Both the position numbers and the translations under genes were made by a program. The notes under the pieces are model-generated. The model saw only the letters and a program-made list of their open reading frames with translations. It was not told where the DNA came from and searched no databases. From positions 31,698 to 95,697 of the forward strand of contig JBBQGM010000006.1 in the NCBI GenBank assembly GCA_038322995.1: DNA of 64,000 bases. The letters are read 5' to 3'. Positions 1-9,415 of the stretch are shown here, one piece after another (position 1 is the first letter of the stretch; each line of letters opens with the position of its first letter). Source of the DNA: QHXQ01 sp038322995. GTDB lineage: Bacteria; Acidobacteriota; Blastocatellia; Pyrinomonadales; Pyrinomonadaceae.

Positions 1-2
1 CC

Positions 3-995
3 GATCTCGTCTGGTTCATCGGCTCGGTGGCCAGCAGCTATCTACTATTTTCGCTCTACGTCAGTGGTCTCGTGCCGCTTGTGCCGCTCGTGCTCACGTG
101 GGCGGTGCTAATTGATGCGCCGCACGTCTTCGGCACGTTCTCGCGCACCTACTTCGACCGCGCCGAACGGCAAGCCCGCCCGCGCCTGCTCTGGTGGTCG
201 CTCGCCTTCTTCGCCGTCGGGCCGCTGATGGTGCTGGCGCGTCTTGGTCTCGTCTTCTTCTTCCTCGCCGCCTTGTGGGCTTACTATCATCTCGTCAAAC
301 AGCACTACGGTTTCATGGTGCTCTACAAGAAGAAGAATAACGATCTCGCGCCCGCCGACAATGCGCTCGACCGCTTCTTTCTTTTAAGCACGCTCACCTA
401 TCCGTTTGTCGCTTTCATTCCCCGCGATGCGGAGACGATGACCAGAGTGCCGGCGGCGCTGCACGGCAGTTTGCACTATCTTGCTAACGCATTGCTCGTC
501 GGCACGATCTTGCTCGCGCTCGGCTGGCTGGGGCGACAAATTCAACGCGCCTTGCAAGGGCAACCATTAAACCTGCCCAAATATCTGTTGTTCGCGGCGG
601 CAATTCCGATGCACTGGCTCGTGCTGCTGACGCCGATGCCCAACAAGCCCGTCGCCATCGTTGCGATCCTGACGGTCTATCACAATCTGCAATATCACCG
701 GCTCATCTGGTTTCACAATCAGAAGTATAGAAGCGCCGAGAGCCGAGATCGCCACGGCGCGGCGGCCGAGTTGATCAGCCGTCGCTTACTTTTCTATTTG
801 GCCTTTGGCATCCTCTTCGGTCTCTCGTATCGCCTGCCGCGCTTCCTCGTCGAACAACACGGCGCGCAGACGTTTACCGTGCAACTCATCGCCGCTTTCT
901 TCTGGGGCTACGCCTTCATCCATTATCACCTGGACGCGCACATCTGGCGCGTTCGCCGCGACCCGGCGGTCGGCCAAGCGTTGCGCATGGAGTGA
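3..995 (+). CDS. Multi-pass membrane protein with histidine motifs, 5' end cut by window
   Basis: The frame is open to the first base of the window, so the true start lies upstream; a GTG at 27 is only an internal candidate. The visible part is about 330 residues, strongly hydrophobic, with roughly seven to eight membrane segments. Conserved-looking histidine motifs (KQHYGF, YHNLQYHRLIW, HYHLDAHIWR) sit at the membrane edges, in the manner of membrane di-metal enzymes such as desaturases or Brp/Blh-type carotenoid oxygenases. I do not recognise the family with confidence and assign no function. It is followed by a DUF3303 gene on the same strand after a 54-bp gap. Confidence 0.75.
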   Translation, partial: DLVWFIGSVASSYLLFSLYVSGLVPLVPLVLTWAVLIDAPHVFGTFSRTYFDRAERQARPRLLWWSLAFFAVGPLMVLARLGLVFFFLAALWAYYHLVKQHYGFMVLYKKKNNDLAPADNALDRFFLLSTLTYPFVAFIPRDAETMTRVPAALHGSLHYLANALLVGTILLALGWLGRQIQRALQGQPLNLPKYLLFAAAIPMHWLVLLTPMPNKPVAIVAILTVYHNLQYHRLIWFHNQKYRSAESRDRHGAAAELISRRLLFYLAFGILFGLSYRLPRFLVEQHGAQTFTVQLIAAFFWGYAFIHYHLDAHIWRVRRDPAVGQALRME

Positions 996-1049
996 GCGCC
1001 TCAGCGCCGGCCTAACCTGGCAAGCGTAGCGCACATGAGGAGGCGACAT

Positions 1050-1322
1050 ATGTTGTTCATGGTCATCGAGCGCTTCAAGGACGGCGACGCCGCGCCGGTC
1101 TATCGCCGCTTTCGGACGCAAGGCCGGATGTTGCCCGAAGGGCTGCGCTACGTGGACAGTTGGCCGGCGGCCGACCTCACGCACTGCTTTCAATTAATGG
1201 AGTGCGCCGACCCGCGCCTCTTCGCGCAATGGCTCGCACACTGGCAAGACTTGGCCGACTTTGAGATCGTCCCCGTCATCACGTCAAAGGAAGCAGCCGA
1301 GGGATTCACCCCATCGCTTTAA
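1050..1322 (+). CDS. DUF3303 family protein
   Basis: A 90-residue protein starting MLFMVIERFKDGD, the typical opening of DUF3303 proteins, followed by the family's RMLPEGL, CFQLMEC and FEIVPVI blocks. These are small soluble proteins of ferredoxin-like (dimeric alpha-beta barrel) fold and unknown role. I chose the ATG at 1050 over the one at 1035 because a perfect AGGAGG (1038-1043) lies six bases before it and the family begins there. It converges with the SRPBCC gene, leaving only four bases between the stop codons. Confidence 0.85.
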   Translation: MLFMVIERFKDGDAAPVYRRFRTQGRMLPEGLRYVDSWPAADLTHCFQLMECADPRLFAQWLAHWQDLADFEIVPVITSKEAAEGFTPSL

Positions 1323-1326
1323 TTGA

Positions 1327-1785
1327 TCACTCCGCCTTAGCTGCGCACCACGCGCGCGTGACCGTGTGCCGGTAGGCAAACATCTTGCGCAGGCGCGGCT
1401 CGATCAGGACGGGCGCGGCGAGGCGGCCCAGCAGACTGAATGGTGGCTCATACTCGATCTCGTCCCGCAAGGTTGCGCCCTCGGCGTGCGGCGTGATGAT
1501 GTGCCGGTGTCGCCAGGCGCGGAACGGCCCCTTGATTTGCACGTCTTCAAACATGCGCGGCGGATCATACGCGGTGTGGCGCGCGACCCAGCGCACGGGC
1601 ACGAGCCCGAACAGGCGCGTCTCGATGATCGCCTCCGCGCCAACCTGCGCGATCCGGGCTGATTGCATAACGCGCGCACGCTCCCACGGCGGCGTCAGGC
1701 GTGCAAGCGCGTCCGGCAACTCGTGGAAGGCAAACACGCGCGCGGGCGGCGCGTGGATCACGCTTTCATGAATGAATGTGGCCAT
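1327..1785 (-). CDS. SRPBCC-fold lipid/ligand-binding protein
   Basis: A 152-residue protein with the helix-grip pattern of the START/SRPBCC superfamily (polyketide cyclase/dehydrase type): an opening strand with IHAPPARVFAF, a run of beta strands around residues 40-120, and a long C-terminal helix. Such proteins hold hydrophobic ligands in a cavity; the ligand here cannot be told. It starts 31 bases after the SpoVR stop on the same strand, so the two are probably co-transcribed. No signal peptide is seen, so it should be cytoplasmic. Confidence 0.75.
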   Translation of the reverse strand: MATFIHESVIHAPPARVFAFHELPDALARLTPPWERARVMQSARIAQVGAEAIIETRLFGLVPVRWVARHTAYDPPRMFEDVQIKGPFRAWRHRHIITPHAEGATLRDEIEYEPPFSLLGRLAAPVLIEPRLRKMFAYRHTVTRAWCAAKAE

Positions 1786-1815
1786 AGGTAGGTAAACAGA
1801 GCGGGCGCGCGCGGG

Positions 1816-3234
1816 TTATGTCTCTTGATGCTCTGTGCCGTCGTAAGCAAGCACGGTGCGCTCGCCGTCCACAATGGTCTCAAGATGGACGGTGCGGCCC
1901 CAGAGTCGTTGCACGTGCTCCAGCACTTTGCGGGCGTAAGTCTGATCAAGCTCCGCGCCCTCGTGCTGGTGCTTGAGGTATAGCTCGCGGTTGCCGTGGT
2001 AATCGCCATCGGCGACGACGATGTAGGGGAAACCGAAGTTGGTCATGTTGGCGACGAGTTGATCGCGCACGCGCGTCCAGCGTTTCTCCGTCACCGTCCA
2101 TTCTTCCTCTTCGACCAATTCATAGACGAACAGATCAAGTTCCTCGCATAAATCTTCGGTTAAGTAGTTGCGAAGGAACGACACGTCGTTATCCAACTCG
2201 CGCACCTCGAACAGCTTCGCGCGCCCTTCGCCGCCCGCGCGCCCGAATTTCTCGCGCTCTTGTTGCGTCGGCTTGTCCCAACGGCGCTCGATGTCTTCGA
2301 GAATTTTGTAACCAAGATAATACGGATTCAACTGCCCCTTCTGCGGCGAGACCACGCCCGCGTGCAACTCCGCGAACTCAAGCAACTCCGTATCCGGCAG
2401 ATCAAGCTCGCGCATGATGCGCGCATGCCAGAACGACGCCCAACCTTCGTTTAACGTCTTCGTCTGCATCTGCGGGACGAAGTATGCCATCTCTTCATGC
2501 ACCATCGCCATCACGTCGCGCTGCCAATCGGCCAGCGTGGGCGCGTGGCGCATGATGTAATAGACAAGGTCTTTCTCCGGCAACGGTGCGGCCGGCGCGT
2601 CGTCGCTCAGTGGCTCAAGCAGCGCGGGCGGCTGGCCCATCAGCCACAGATCATCATAGCGACCTTCTTTCGGCGTTTGCGCGGCGCGTTGCCGGGCCAG
2701 TTCAAGCGGTGTGCGGTCGCGCTCGGACTTGATGAAGAAGTTCGGGTCGATGTGCTCTTCAATCGACAGCACGGCATCGAGGAACTGTTCGACGGTCTTG
2801 CGCCCGTACTTAAACTCGTAGCCAGTCATGCGTTGCGCGTGCGTGGAGACCGACTCGACCATGCGCCGGTTGGTCTTGGCGAAATAAGCGTTGTGCTTGA
2901 AGAAATCAACATGGCCGAGCACGTGCGCCATCACAAGTTTGTTCTGCACGGGGCTGTTGGTTTCCATCAGAAAACCGTAAGCGGGATTCGTGTTGATGAC
3001 GACCTCATAGATTTTCGACAGCCCGAAGTCATACATCGTCTTCATCCGATGGTAAGCCTTGCCGAACGTCCAGTGCGAGTAGCGACCGGGCAGCGCGTAG
3101 CTGCCGATCTCGTACATCACGGTCGCTGGCACAAGCTCAAAGCGCGTCGGGAACGGGTCGAGGCCGAAGCGGCCGGCCACTTCCCAAATCTGTGCGAGCG
3201 CGCGTTCGAGGTCTTTGATCTCGCGGTCTGGCAT
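1816..3234 (-). CDS. ycgB: SpoVR/YcgB family protein
   Basis: A 472-residue, full-length SpoVR family member. The family's signatures are visible: FELVPATVMYEIGSY near the N terminus, SKIYEVVINTNPAYGFLMETN, a histidine-rich segment (HVLGHVDFF), MQTKTLNEGWASFWH, and the long acidic C-terminal domain. In enterobacteria this protein belongs to the PrkA (YeaG)-YeaH-YcgB stress/starvation group; in spore formers it affects cortex formation. Here PrkA (10097-12037) and the YeaH homolog (6746-7906) lie on the same strand upstream, but the TonB receptor gene on the other strand splits the set. Biochemical activity is unknown. Confidence 0.95.
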   Translation of the reverse strand: MPDREIKDLERALAQIWEVAGRFGLDPFPTRFELVPATVMYEIGSYALPGRYSHWTFGKAYHRMKTMYDFGLSKIYEVVINTNPAYGFLMETNSPVQNKLVMAHVLGHVDFFKHNAYFAKTNRRMVESVSTHAQRMTGYEFKYGRKTVEQFLDAVLSIEEHIDPNFFIKSERDRTPLELARQRAAQTPKEGRYDDLWLMGQPPALLEPLSDDAPAAPLPEKDLVYYIMRHAPTLADWQRDVMAMVHEEMAYFVPQMQTKTLNEGWASFWHARIMRELDLPDTELLEFAELHAGVVSPQKGQLNPYYLGYKILEDIERRWDKPTQQEREKFGRAGGEGRAKLFEVRELDNDVSFLRNYLTEDLCEELDLFVYELVEEEEWTVTEKRWTRVRDQLVANMTNFGFPYIVVADGDYHGNRELYLKHQHEGAELDQTYARKVLEHVQRLWGRTVHLETIVDGERTVLAYDGTEHQET

Positions 3235-3498
3235 GTTGCCTTATATCCTAGCCCGCTTGCCCCTTAAAGCTCAAGACAATTGCCCGGTGGAGCCATTTTG
3301 TCCAAAAAGTAGAAGGCCACATCCAAAATTTCGGACGCCACATGTGTGTGCGCCCTGCCGTTTCGCCCGATAACTTGCAATTTTGGGGCTTGATCCAATA
3401 TGGAATATGGCTTGCTAGAATTGCTGTTCTCTCATGTAATGCTTAGCCCAGCTCTGTTCCTGACATAACATTTAGGTCACCCCTAAGGAGGTGTTAGC

Positions 3499-6400
3499 AT
3501 GACATCCTACCAACAGGTAGTCCGCACCCTTGCCTGCTTATTCTTGCTCAGCATGATGTTCGTCGGCGCGGCCCAAGCACAAGTGACGACGGGCGACATT
3601 ACCGGCCGCGTCGCCGACGCGCAAGGCAACCTCGTACCCAACGCCAGCGTGACGGCGCGCAACAAGGCGACGGGTCTCTCGCGCACAACCACATCGAACG
3701 AAGATGGCAACTATACGCTGGTGCAGTTGCCGGCGGGCACGTATGAAGTCTCGGTCGAAGCCAGAGGCTTCAGCAAGGCGCTGCTCAAAGATATGGAAGT
3801 GAACGTCGGCGCGACGCTGACGCAGAACTTCGATCTCAAGCCCGGCGAGGTGAGCGAGACGGTTGAAGTCTCGTCGGATGCCGCGCTCGTGCAGACGACC
3901 ACGTCCGAGTTGGGCCGCAACATCACGCCGACCGAGGTGCGCGAGTTGCCGCTCATCAATCGCACCTTCGCCAGTCTCGCGATCATCGCGCCCGAAGCGC
4001 GCCCCGTCGGCAACTTCGATCCGACCAAGACGCGCGTCGGCAACATCGGTTTTAGCGGCGGCGACGGCCGCCAGTTGGACGTGAACGTGGACGGCGGCGA
4101 CGACAAGGATAACGTCGTCGGCAGTCTGCTACAGAATTTCGCTTACGAATCAATTCAAGAGTTTCAGGTCTTGCAGCACCGTTGGACGGCCGAGAGCGGG
4201 CGTTCCGTCGGCGGCGTGGTGAACGTAGTCTCCAAGTCGGGCAGCAACGATCTGCACGGCTCAGGCTTCTTCACCTATCGCAACGAGAAACTGCGCGCCC
4301 GCGATTTCTTCGAGAAGCGGACAACTGATCCCAAGCCGAAGTTCAATCGCGAAGAGTTCGGCGGTTCCGTCGGCGGCCGGATCATCAAAGACAAACTCTT
4401 CTTCTTCGGCGCGGCCGAACGCTTCCGCGAGCGGCAGAATTTGCTCGTCAACCCCGCTCTGCTGCCGGAGATCGCCGCGATTCCGGGCGTGACTGCTTCG
4501 GCCACGATCCCGACACCCTATAACGACACGCTGATCACCGCGAAGATCGACAACCGCATCAGCGAGCGGCAGTCGATGTTCTACCGCTTCTCGTTTCAAA
4601 AGAACGACTCGCCCAACGATCAGTTCGATGAATCGCAGCCGGCCGATCTGACCGGCGGCAACACCAACAACAACAAGCTCTACAGCTTCGTCGTCAATCA
4701 CAGCTACACGCTCAGCGCGACCAAGCTGAACCAGTTCACGTTCCAGTTCCAAAACTTCGTGAACGACATTCTGGGTGTGACCACGACGCCGAACATCCTG
4801 TTCCCCTCGGTGCAGACCGGCGCGAACGCGAATGTGCCGCAGGAGACTAAGGAGCGCAAGTTCCAGTTCCGCGACGACTTCTCCTTCCAGACCGGCAAGC
4901 ATGGGATGAAGGTGGGCGTCAACTACATCCGCACCAAGCTCGACGGCTTCTTCTTCTTCGGCGCGAACGGCTACCAGATCACCTTCTTCGATGATCCGCT
5001 GACGATCCGCAACAACCGCACCCGTTACCCGCAGGGTTTCGGCACGCCGGGCGCAGTCAAAGAGATCGCGTTCAGCACCGGCGCGGGCGACACCAGCCAG
5101 CCGCCGTTCCATCAACTCGCCTTCTACGTGCAGGACGACTACAAGGTCACGCCGCACCTAACGCTCAATCTCGGCCTGCGCTGGGACGCCAACATCAATC
5201 TGCTCGTGCCGCAGACCAACAACCGCACGATGCAAATTCTGGGGCGATTGAATGATGCGCGGGCGCGGGCCATCGCCGGCGACGCGAATCGGCTCGCCCG
5301 CCGCACGCCGAGCTACCGCGAGTTTCAGCCGCGCGTCGGCTTCGCCTGGGACCCGAAGGGCGACGGGCGCACCGTCATACGCGGTGGCTACGGCATCTTC
5401 TACGATCAACTGTTCCAGAACCTGACGCTGTTCTCAACCCAACAGGCGAACCCGACCATCTACCAGACGGTGCTTGATCTGGTGAACGACTCGGTCGGCG
5501 TCGGCCAACTCGCCACCTTCCGCTTCGGCATTGATCCGTTGCCCGCCCCGCCCGCCAACTTCAACACGGCCAACCTTCAAGTCGGCGGCTTCGGGCGCAT
5601 CAACGATCCGACGCTGCGCGATCCATACGTGCAGAAGTTCTCTATCGGCTTCGAGCATAATCTCGGCCGCAACTTCGTTCTGTCGAGCGACTACGTGCAT
5701 ACGCTCGGCTTGCACGAGAACCGCGTGCAGAACGTCAACCCGCGCATCCGCAGCATCTGCGATCCGAACTTCCCCGGCTCGACGCCCACGTCCGCGCGTT
5801 GTGTGCGCGGCGCAAGCACGCGCTTCTTCGATCAAGCCTTCGTCGCGGCGGGCTTAGGCGCGGGCCGGCTCGAACAGATCAACATGTTCACTTCGACCAA
5901 CCGCTCGTTCTTCGACAGTTGGACGACCTCGCTGAAGTATCGCGGGCGCAAAGCGTTCTACACGGCCAGCTACGTGCTCTCTAGCTCGCGCTCGTGGGGC
6001 GGGCAGCCGCTCGCTTCCTATAGCGGCAACGGCATCTCGATTACGCCGGAGCAGCAGTTCCGGCCCGAAGAGTTCGGCCCCACCCGCATTGACGAGCGCC
6101 ATCGCATCGTCATCAGCGGCGTCTTCAATCTGCCGGGCGGCATAGAGCTTGCGCCGATTGCGCAATTTGCTACCTCTCGTCCCTTTTCGGCGAATCTCGG
6201 CAGCGACGTGGACGGCGACGGGCGCAGCACGGTGGATCGCATCTGCGCGGGCGTCGATCCGGTCACGGTCTTGCAATCGGTCATCGCCGGCAACGGCGTG
6301 CCGGCCGCCGCCCGCGCCCTCGGCTGCACGCAGAGCAGGGTCAACAACGTGCGCTCAGGCTTCGTCGTCACGAACGGCCAGTTGCAAGAGCGTAGCGGGC

Positions 6401-6648
6401 GCTACTTCAACGTCGATCTGCGTGTGACCAAAATTTTCCCCGTGGGCGAGCACGTCAAGATCAAGCCCTACGCGAACTTCTTCAACCTGTTCAATACCGA
6501 GAATCTCTCGATTGGTTCACGGCTCGGGCTGAGCAGTGCCGCCTCGCGCACGTCCTTCTTACAGCCGACCACGCTCTTCGGGCCCGGCTTCGGGCCGCCG
6601 GTCGGTGTCCCATTCACGTTCCAGTTCGGCGCGCGGGTGGACTTCTAA
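3499..6648 (+). CDS. Oar-like TonB-dependent outer-membrane receptor
   Basis: A 1049-residue protein with a signal peptide (cleavage near AQA-QV, residue 28), then a carboxypeptidase-regulatory/Ig-like domain (residues about 32-115, ITGRVADAQGNLVPNASV), a TonB plug domain (about 120-260, ending with VVNVVSKSGSNDLHGS), and a long beta-barrel ending in an aromatic residue (VDF), as expected for insertion by the BAM machinery. This architecture is the Oar/TonB-receptor type that is greatly expanded in Acidobacteria, probably importing oligosaccharides or peptides across the outer membrane; the substrate is unknown. A strong AAGGAGG (3485-3491) precedes the ATG. A perfect hairpin terminator follows. 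Confidence 0.93.
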   Translation: MTSYQQVVRTLACLFLLSMMFVGAAQAQVTTGDITGRVADAQGNLVPNASVTARNKATGLSRTTTSNEDGNYTLVQLPAGTYEVSVEARGFSKALLKDMEVNVGATLTQNFDLKPGEVSETVEVSSDAALVQTTTSELGRNITPTEVRELPLINRTFASLAIIAPEARPVGNFDPTKTRVGNIGFSGGDGRQLDVNVDGGDDKDNVVGSLLQNFAYESIQEFQVLQHRWTAESGRSVGGVVNVVSKSGSNDLHGSGFFTYRNEKLRARDFFEKRTTDPKPKFNREEFGGSVGGRIIKDKLFFFGAAERFRERQNLLVNPALLPEIAAIPGVTASATIPTPYNDTLITAKIDNRISERQSMFYRFSFQKNDSPNDQFDESQPADLTGGNTNNNKLYSFVVNHSYTLSATKLNQFTFQFQNFVNDILGVTTTPNILFPSVQTGANANVPQETKERKFQFRDDFSFQTGKHGMKVGVNYIRTKLDGFFFFGANGYQITFFDDPLTIRNNRTRYPQGFGTPGAVKEIAFSTGAGDTSQPPFHQLAFYVQDDYKVTPHLTLNLGLRWDANINLLVPQTNNRTMQILGRLNDARARAIAGDANRLARRTPSYREFQPRVGFAWDPKGDGRTVIRGGYGIFYDQLFQNLTLFSTQQANPTIYQTVLDLVNDSVGVGQLATFRFGIDPLPAPPANFNTANLQVGGFGRINDPTLRDPYVQKFSIGFEHNLGRNFVLSSDYVHTLGLHENRVQNVNPRIRSICDPNFPGSTPTSARCVRGASTRFFDQAFVAAGLGAGRLEQINMFTSTNRSFFDSWTTSLKYRGRKAFYTASYVLSSSRSWGGQPLASYSGNGISITPEQQFRPEEFGPTRIDERHRIVISGVFNLPGGIELAPIAQFATSRPFSANLGSDVDGDGRSTVDRICAGVDPVTVLQSVIAGNGVPAAARALGCTQSRVNNVRSGFVVTNGQLQERSGRYFNVDLRVTKIFPVGEHVKIKPYANFFNLFNTENLSIGSRLGLSSAASRTSFLQPTTLFGPGFGPPVGVPFTFQFGARVDF

Positions 6649-6681
6649 GTTCAACTCCGTCGTCGTTCAGACTAAACAACA

Positions 6682-6710
6682 CAGGCGCGCTGCCGGAAGC
6701 AGCGCGCCTG
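6682..6710. terminator. Hairpin terminator between convergent genes
   Basis: A perfect 12-bp stem (CAGGCGCGCTGC pairing with GCAGCGCGCCTG) with a 5-base loop, followed by TTTCTTT on the plus strand. It sits between the TonB receptor gene and the convergent DUF444 gene and could terminate both. Confidence 0.85.
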
Positions 6711-6745
6711 TTTCTTTATCACCTCAGATGTCTCACGCTTACGGT

Positions 6746-7906
6746 CTAGGCTTCGATGCCGCGCGTGCCGAAGAACTGTTTAAGCGCAGGGTACACATCC
6801 TCCTTGTCGTCAATGCGCACGCCAATGAAACGTTCCTTCTGTTTCAGTCGATCTTTGAAGATCGACAACAGCGCGCCCGACGAGCGGCGATAACCCGACG
6901 TGCCCTCTTCGCCGATCTCGCCGTAGCCGAACAGATTGCAGGTCGCGATCAGTTCGTCGGCCAATTTAACGGCCTCTTCGTTGTCCGAGTAATAGTTATC
7001 GCCGTCGGAGAAGTGGAACGGGTAGATGTTCCAATCGCGCGGATTGTAGCGGGCGCGGATCGTGTCGAGCGCGAGTTGATAAGCCGACGAGACGACCGTG
7101 CCGCCCGATTCGCCCTGCGTGAAGAACTGTTCTTCCGTCACCTCGCGCGCTTCCGTGTGATGCGAGATAAAAACGATCTCGACGTGGTCATACTTCGTGC
7201 GCAAAAATCTCACCATCCAGAAATAGAATGAGCGCGCAATATACTTTTTGAACTCGCCCATCGAGCCTGAGACATCCATCAACGCCAGCACGACCGCGTT
7301 CGATTCGTAGCGGTGCGCCTCTTCCCACGTCTTAAAGCGCAAATCTTCTTTCTTCACGTTAGCGAAGCGCGCCCGCCCCTGCTCGCGCGCATTGCGCCGG
7401 ATGTTCTCTAAGATCATGCGGCGCTTGTCGAGATTGGCGAGCACGCCGGTGCGGCGAATTTCGTCGAAGCGCGTGGTCTTGGCCGGAATAGCTTTCTTGG
7501 CTTTCTCGGCGAGAAACGGCAGTTGCAAATCCTCAAAAATGAGCGCGGCCAATTCGTCTATGTTAATCTCAGCTTCGTAATACTCTGCGCCGCCGTCTTG
7601 CCCGGCCGGCCCCTGGCCCCCGCCCTTACCCGGTTGACTCTCGCGCCCCAGCACGTCGCCCACACGCGTCTTGCCGTCGCCCTGCCCGACCTGCTTGCGC
7701 TTGCGCTGATCAAACCGAAACTTATATTCATCAAGCGCGCGGATCGGCACTTTCACGCTCCGCTTCCCGTCCGACATGATGATCGCCTCATTCGACACAA
7801 TCGAGCCGAGATTCTGACGAATCGCCTCGCGCACGCGCTCCTTGTGCCGCTCCTGATCAATGATGCCCTTGCGCTGCAAAGACCAATCGTTGCGCTGGAT
7901 CGACAT
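6746..7906 (-). CDS. yeaH: DUF444 / YeaH-type VWA-like protein
   Basis: A 386-residue member of the DUF444 (YeaH/YhbH) family. A VWA-type metal site is visible in VVLALMDVSGSMGEFKK (about residue 210), and a glycine-rich linker near residue 90-105 precedes it, as in other members. YeaH works with the PrkA kinase in stress and nutrient-limitation responses. In most bacteria the gene directly follows prkA; here about 2.2 kb with an alpha/beta hydrolase and three small genes lie between them. A repeat-rich palindrome separates it from the hydrolase gene. Confidence 0.92.
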   Translation of the reverse strand: MSIQRNDWSLQRKGIIDQERHKERVREAIRQNLGSIVSNEAIIMSDGKRSVKVPIRALDEYKFRFDQRKRKQVGQGDGKTRVGDVLGRESQPGKGGGQGPAGQDGGAEYYEAEINIDELAALIFEDLQLPFLAEKAKKAIPAKTTRFDEIRRTGVLANLDKRRMILENIRRNAREQGRARFANVKKEDLRFKTWEEAHRYESNAVVLALMDVSGSMGEFKKYIARSFYFWMVRFLRTKYDHVEIVFISHHTEAREVTEEQFFTQGESGGTVVSSAYQLALDTIRARYNPRDWNIYPFHFSDGDNYYSDNEEAVKLADELIATCNLFGYGEIGEEGTSGYRRSSGALLSIFKDRLKQKERFIGVRIDDKEDVYPALKQFFGTRGIEA

Positions 7907-7920
7907 AGCAGAAACCTCGT

Positions 7921-7980
7921 AAATCGTGAATCGTGAATCGTGAATAGATCGACCATCTTCTATTCACGATTCACGATTTA
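7921..7980. repeat. Palindromic CGTGAAT heptamer repeat
   Basis: Three tandem copies of the heptamer CGTGAAT, a short spacer, then two reverse-complement copies, giving a perfect 20-bp inverted repeat (7929-7948 with 7958-7977). The right arm runs into the last codons of the alpha/beta hydrolase gene and supplies its TGA stop. It may act as a terminator hairpin, but the tandem design matches other gaps in this window. Confidence 0.85.
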
Positions 7981-8930
7981 CTTTTCAGACAGAACTCCGC
8001 GACCAATGCCGTGAACTCCGGCGGGCATTCCTCTTGCGGCAGATGCCCGCAGTCGGGAAAGACGTGCAGCCGCGCATCCGGGATCAACCCCCGCAACATC
8101 TCGCCGTGCCTGAGCGGCGTATCCTCATCGTGCGCGCCCCAGACGAGCAGCGTGGGTTGTTGCAGCAGATGCGCCTCGCGCTCGACGCGCGTCGCGCTCC
8201 AATGCCTGAGCGTCCGCAGCATCGCGCGTTGTGTATCCGCCGCGCGCAGCGGCAAGTGGCGGCCCGCCACCTTCTGCTCCACGCGTTGGCGTTCCGCGCC
8301 CGCCGTGCGCCAGCGCCCCAGTTTGCGCCGCAGGAAGTAACGCAAATCCAGCAGCGGCGGCGACAGCACATCGCCCACCGCGCGCGTGGCGACAAGGCGC
8401 AGCATCGGATGCCGCTTTAAGTCGTCGTTGCAGACCGCACCCACCAACACCAAACGATCTACGCGCGCCGGCTGATCGAGCGCGACAAAGGTCGCGACCG
8501 CGCCGCCGTAAGAACTGCCGACAAGCGTCGCGCGCTCGATCCGCAACTCGTCCAACAGCCCCACGAGCATGCGCGCCTGCGCCGCAATCGTGTACTCGCC
8601 GTCCGCCGGCTTGTCCGAGAAGCCAAAGCCCACGAGGTCTGGCGCAATCACGCGAAAGCCCCGCTCCGCCAGCGGCACAAGCACATCACGCCACACGAAA
8701 TTCGACGCGAGAAAACCATGAATCAACACCAGCGTGGGCGCATCCTCATCACCCGCCACCTGATAATGCACGCGCACGCCGTCCACTACCACGAACCGCG
8801 AACGGTCAGCATGGTGCAACCCGTCCGCATGCCGCTCCCAATCGAGCGCACGCGGGCGCACCAACCGATGCGCCGCCACCGCCGCGCCCGTCAACGCGAA
8901 TCCACTTGCCAGCCAGTAACGTTTCTTCAT
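7971..8930 (-). CDS. Alpha/beta hydrolase
   Basis: A 319-residue alpha/beta-hydrolase with an N-terminal hydrophobic segment (residues about 5-22) that could be a signal anchor. The catalytic triad is readable: nucleophile Ser in GSSYGG (about residue 144), acid Asp in WGAHDEDTP, and His in FPDCGHLPQEECP. The oxyanion strand LVLIHGF lies near residue 70. Substrate is unknown; epoxide, haloalkane or ester substrates are all possible for this fold. Its last residues come from the heptamer repeat that overlaps the stop, so the C terminus may have been trimmed or replaced by repeat insertion. Confidence 0.85.
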   Translation of the reverse strand: MKKRYWLASGFALTGAAVAAHRLVRPRALDWERHADGLHHADRSRFVVVDGVRVHYQVAGDEDAPTLVLIHGFLASNFVWRDVLVPLAERGFRVIAPDLVGFGFSDKPADGEYTIAAQARMLVGLLDELRIERATLVGSSYGGAVATFVALDQPARVDRLVLVGAVCNDDLKRHPMLRLVATRAVGDVLSPPLLDLRYFLRRKLGRWRTAGAERQRVEQKVAGRHLPLRAADTQRAMLRTLRHWSATRVEREAHLLQQPTLLVWGAHDEDTPLRHGEMLRGLIPDARLHVFPDCGHLPQEECPPEFTALVAEFCLKSKS

Positions 8931-8943
8931 GCGATCCTATGCT

Positions 8944-9117
8944 CTAGGTGGATTTGCCCTTGATGGTAAATGGAATGCGCTGGCCTGCGAGGGCTTCTAA
9001 AGCTGCCTCTGGCACTAAATGCTCACCCGAACGCATGACCCGCCCAGAGAAACGTCCGAGCAGAAAGACGAGCGCACGCTTCTCTGTCTCGCGGTCGGGG
9101 AATGTGATGGTTACCAT
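8944..9117 (-). CDS. Small conserved-looking protein, unknown
   Basis: A 57-residue protein beginning MVTITFPDRETEKRAL. I chose the ATG at 9117 because a GAGGAGG lies seven bases before it; the longer reading to 9156 lacks a good site. It contains a helix-rich middle (LGRFSGRVMRSGEHLVPEAALEALAG). It directly follows the 77-residue gene on the same strand, and the pairing of two tiny genes recalls toxin-antitoxin layouts, but neither matches a family I can name. Confidence 0.6.
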   Translation of the reverse strand: MVTITFPDRETEKRALVFLLGRFSGRVMRSGEHLVPEAALEALAGQRIPFTIKGKST

Positions 9118-9152
9118 AAATCGGCCTCCTCTTCGATAAGAGATTGTATCAC

Positions 9153-9386
9153 TCACTTAGCATCTTCTTTTCTTAAGCCGGCGGCATAATCCGCCAGACC
9201 CTCTTCAGCCAGCGCACGATCCTCTACGGCAAACTCGGCATACAAAGCCGCCAACTGTGAATTATCAGCCACAGTCGGTCTACTGCGCGAACGATATTGC
9301 AGAAACGCCAGATACTCGGTGACCCTTTCAAATTCTGTCTCACTCAAGTTCTCAAGCTCTTCCAAAACCTGTTCTCTGATTGACAT
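9153..9386 (-). CDS. Small acidic helical protein, unknown
   Basis: A 77-residue acidic protein starting MSIREQVLEELENLSETEF. The N-terminal half looks like the short helical domain of antitoxin-like proteins (two helices with a YLAFLQYR motif), the C-terminal half is acidic and helical. A purine-rich GGAGGATAAGG lies just before the ATG, a credible ribosome site. It is probably co-transcribed with the 57-residue gene 36 bases downstream. Function unknown; an antitoxin role is only a guess. Confidence 0.6.
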   Translation of the reverse strand: MSIREQVLEELENLSETEFERVTEYLAFLQYRSRSRPTVADNSQLAALYAEFAVEDRALAEEGLADYAAGLRKEDAK

Positions 9387-9415
9387 ACCTTATCCTCCAA
9401 ATTTAATCTTAAATT

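Noticed and set aside
3395..3430. A sigma-54 promoter before the TonB receptor
   Set aside because: TGGCTTGCTAGAATTGCT looks similar, but the GG to GC spacing is 12 bases rather than 10.
4261..5157. A 298-codon open frame antisense to the TonB receptor
   Set aside because: It lies wholly opposite a clear receptor gene and reads as low-complexity Arg/Glu/Val sequence, a composition effect.
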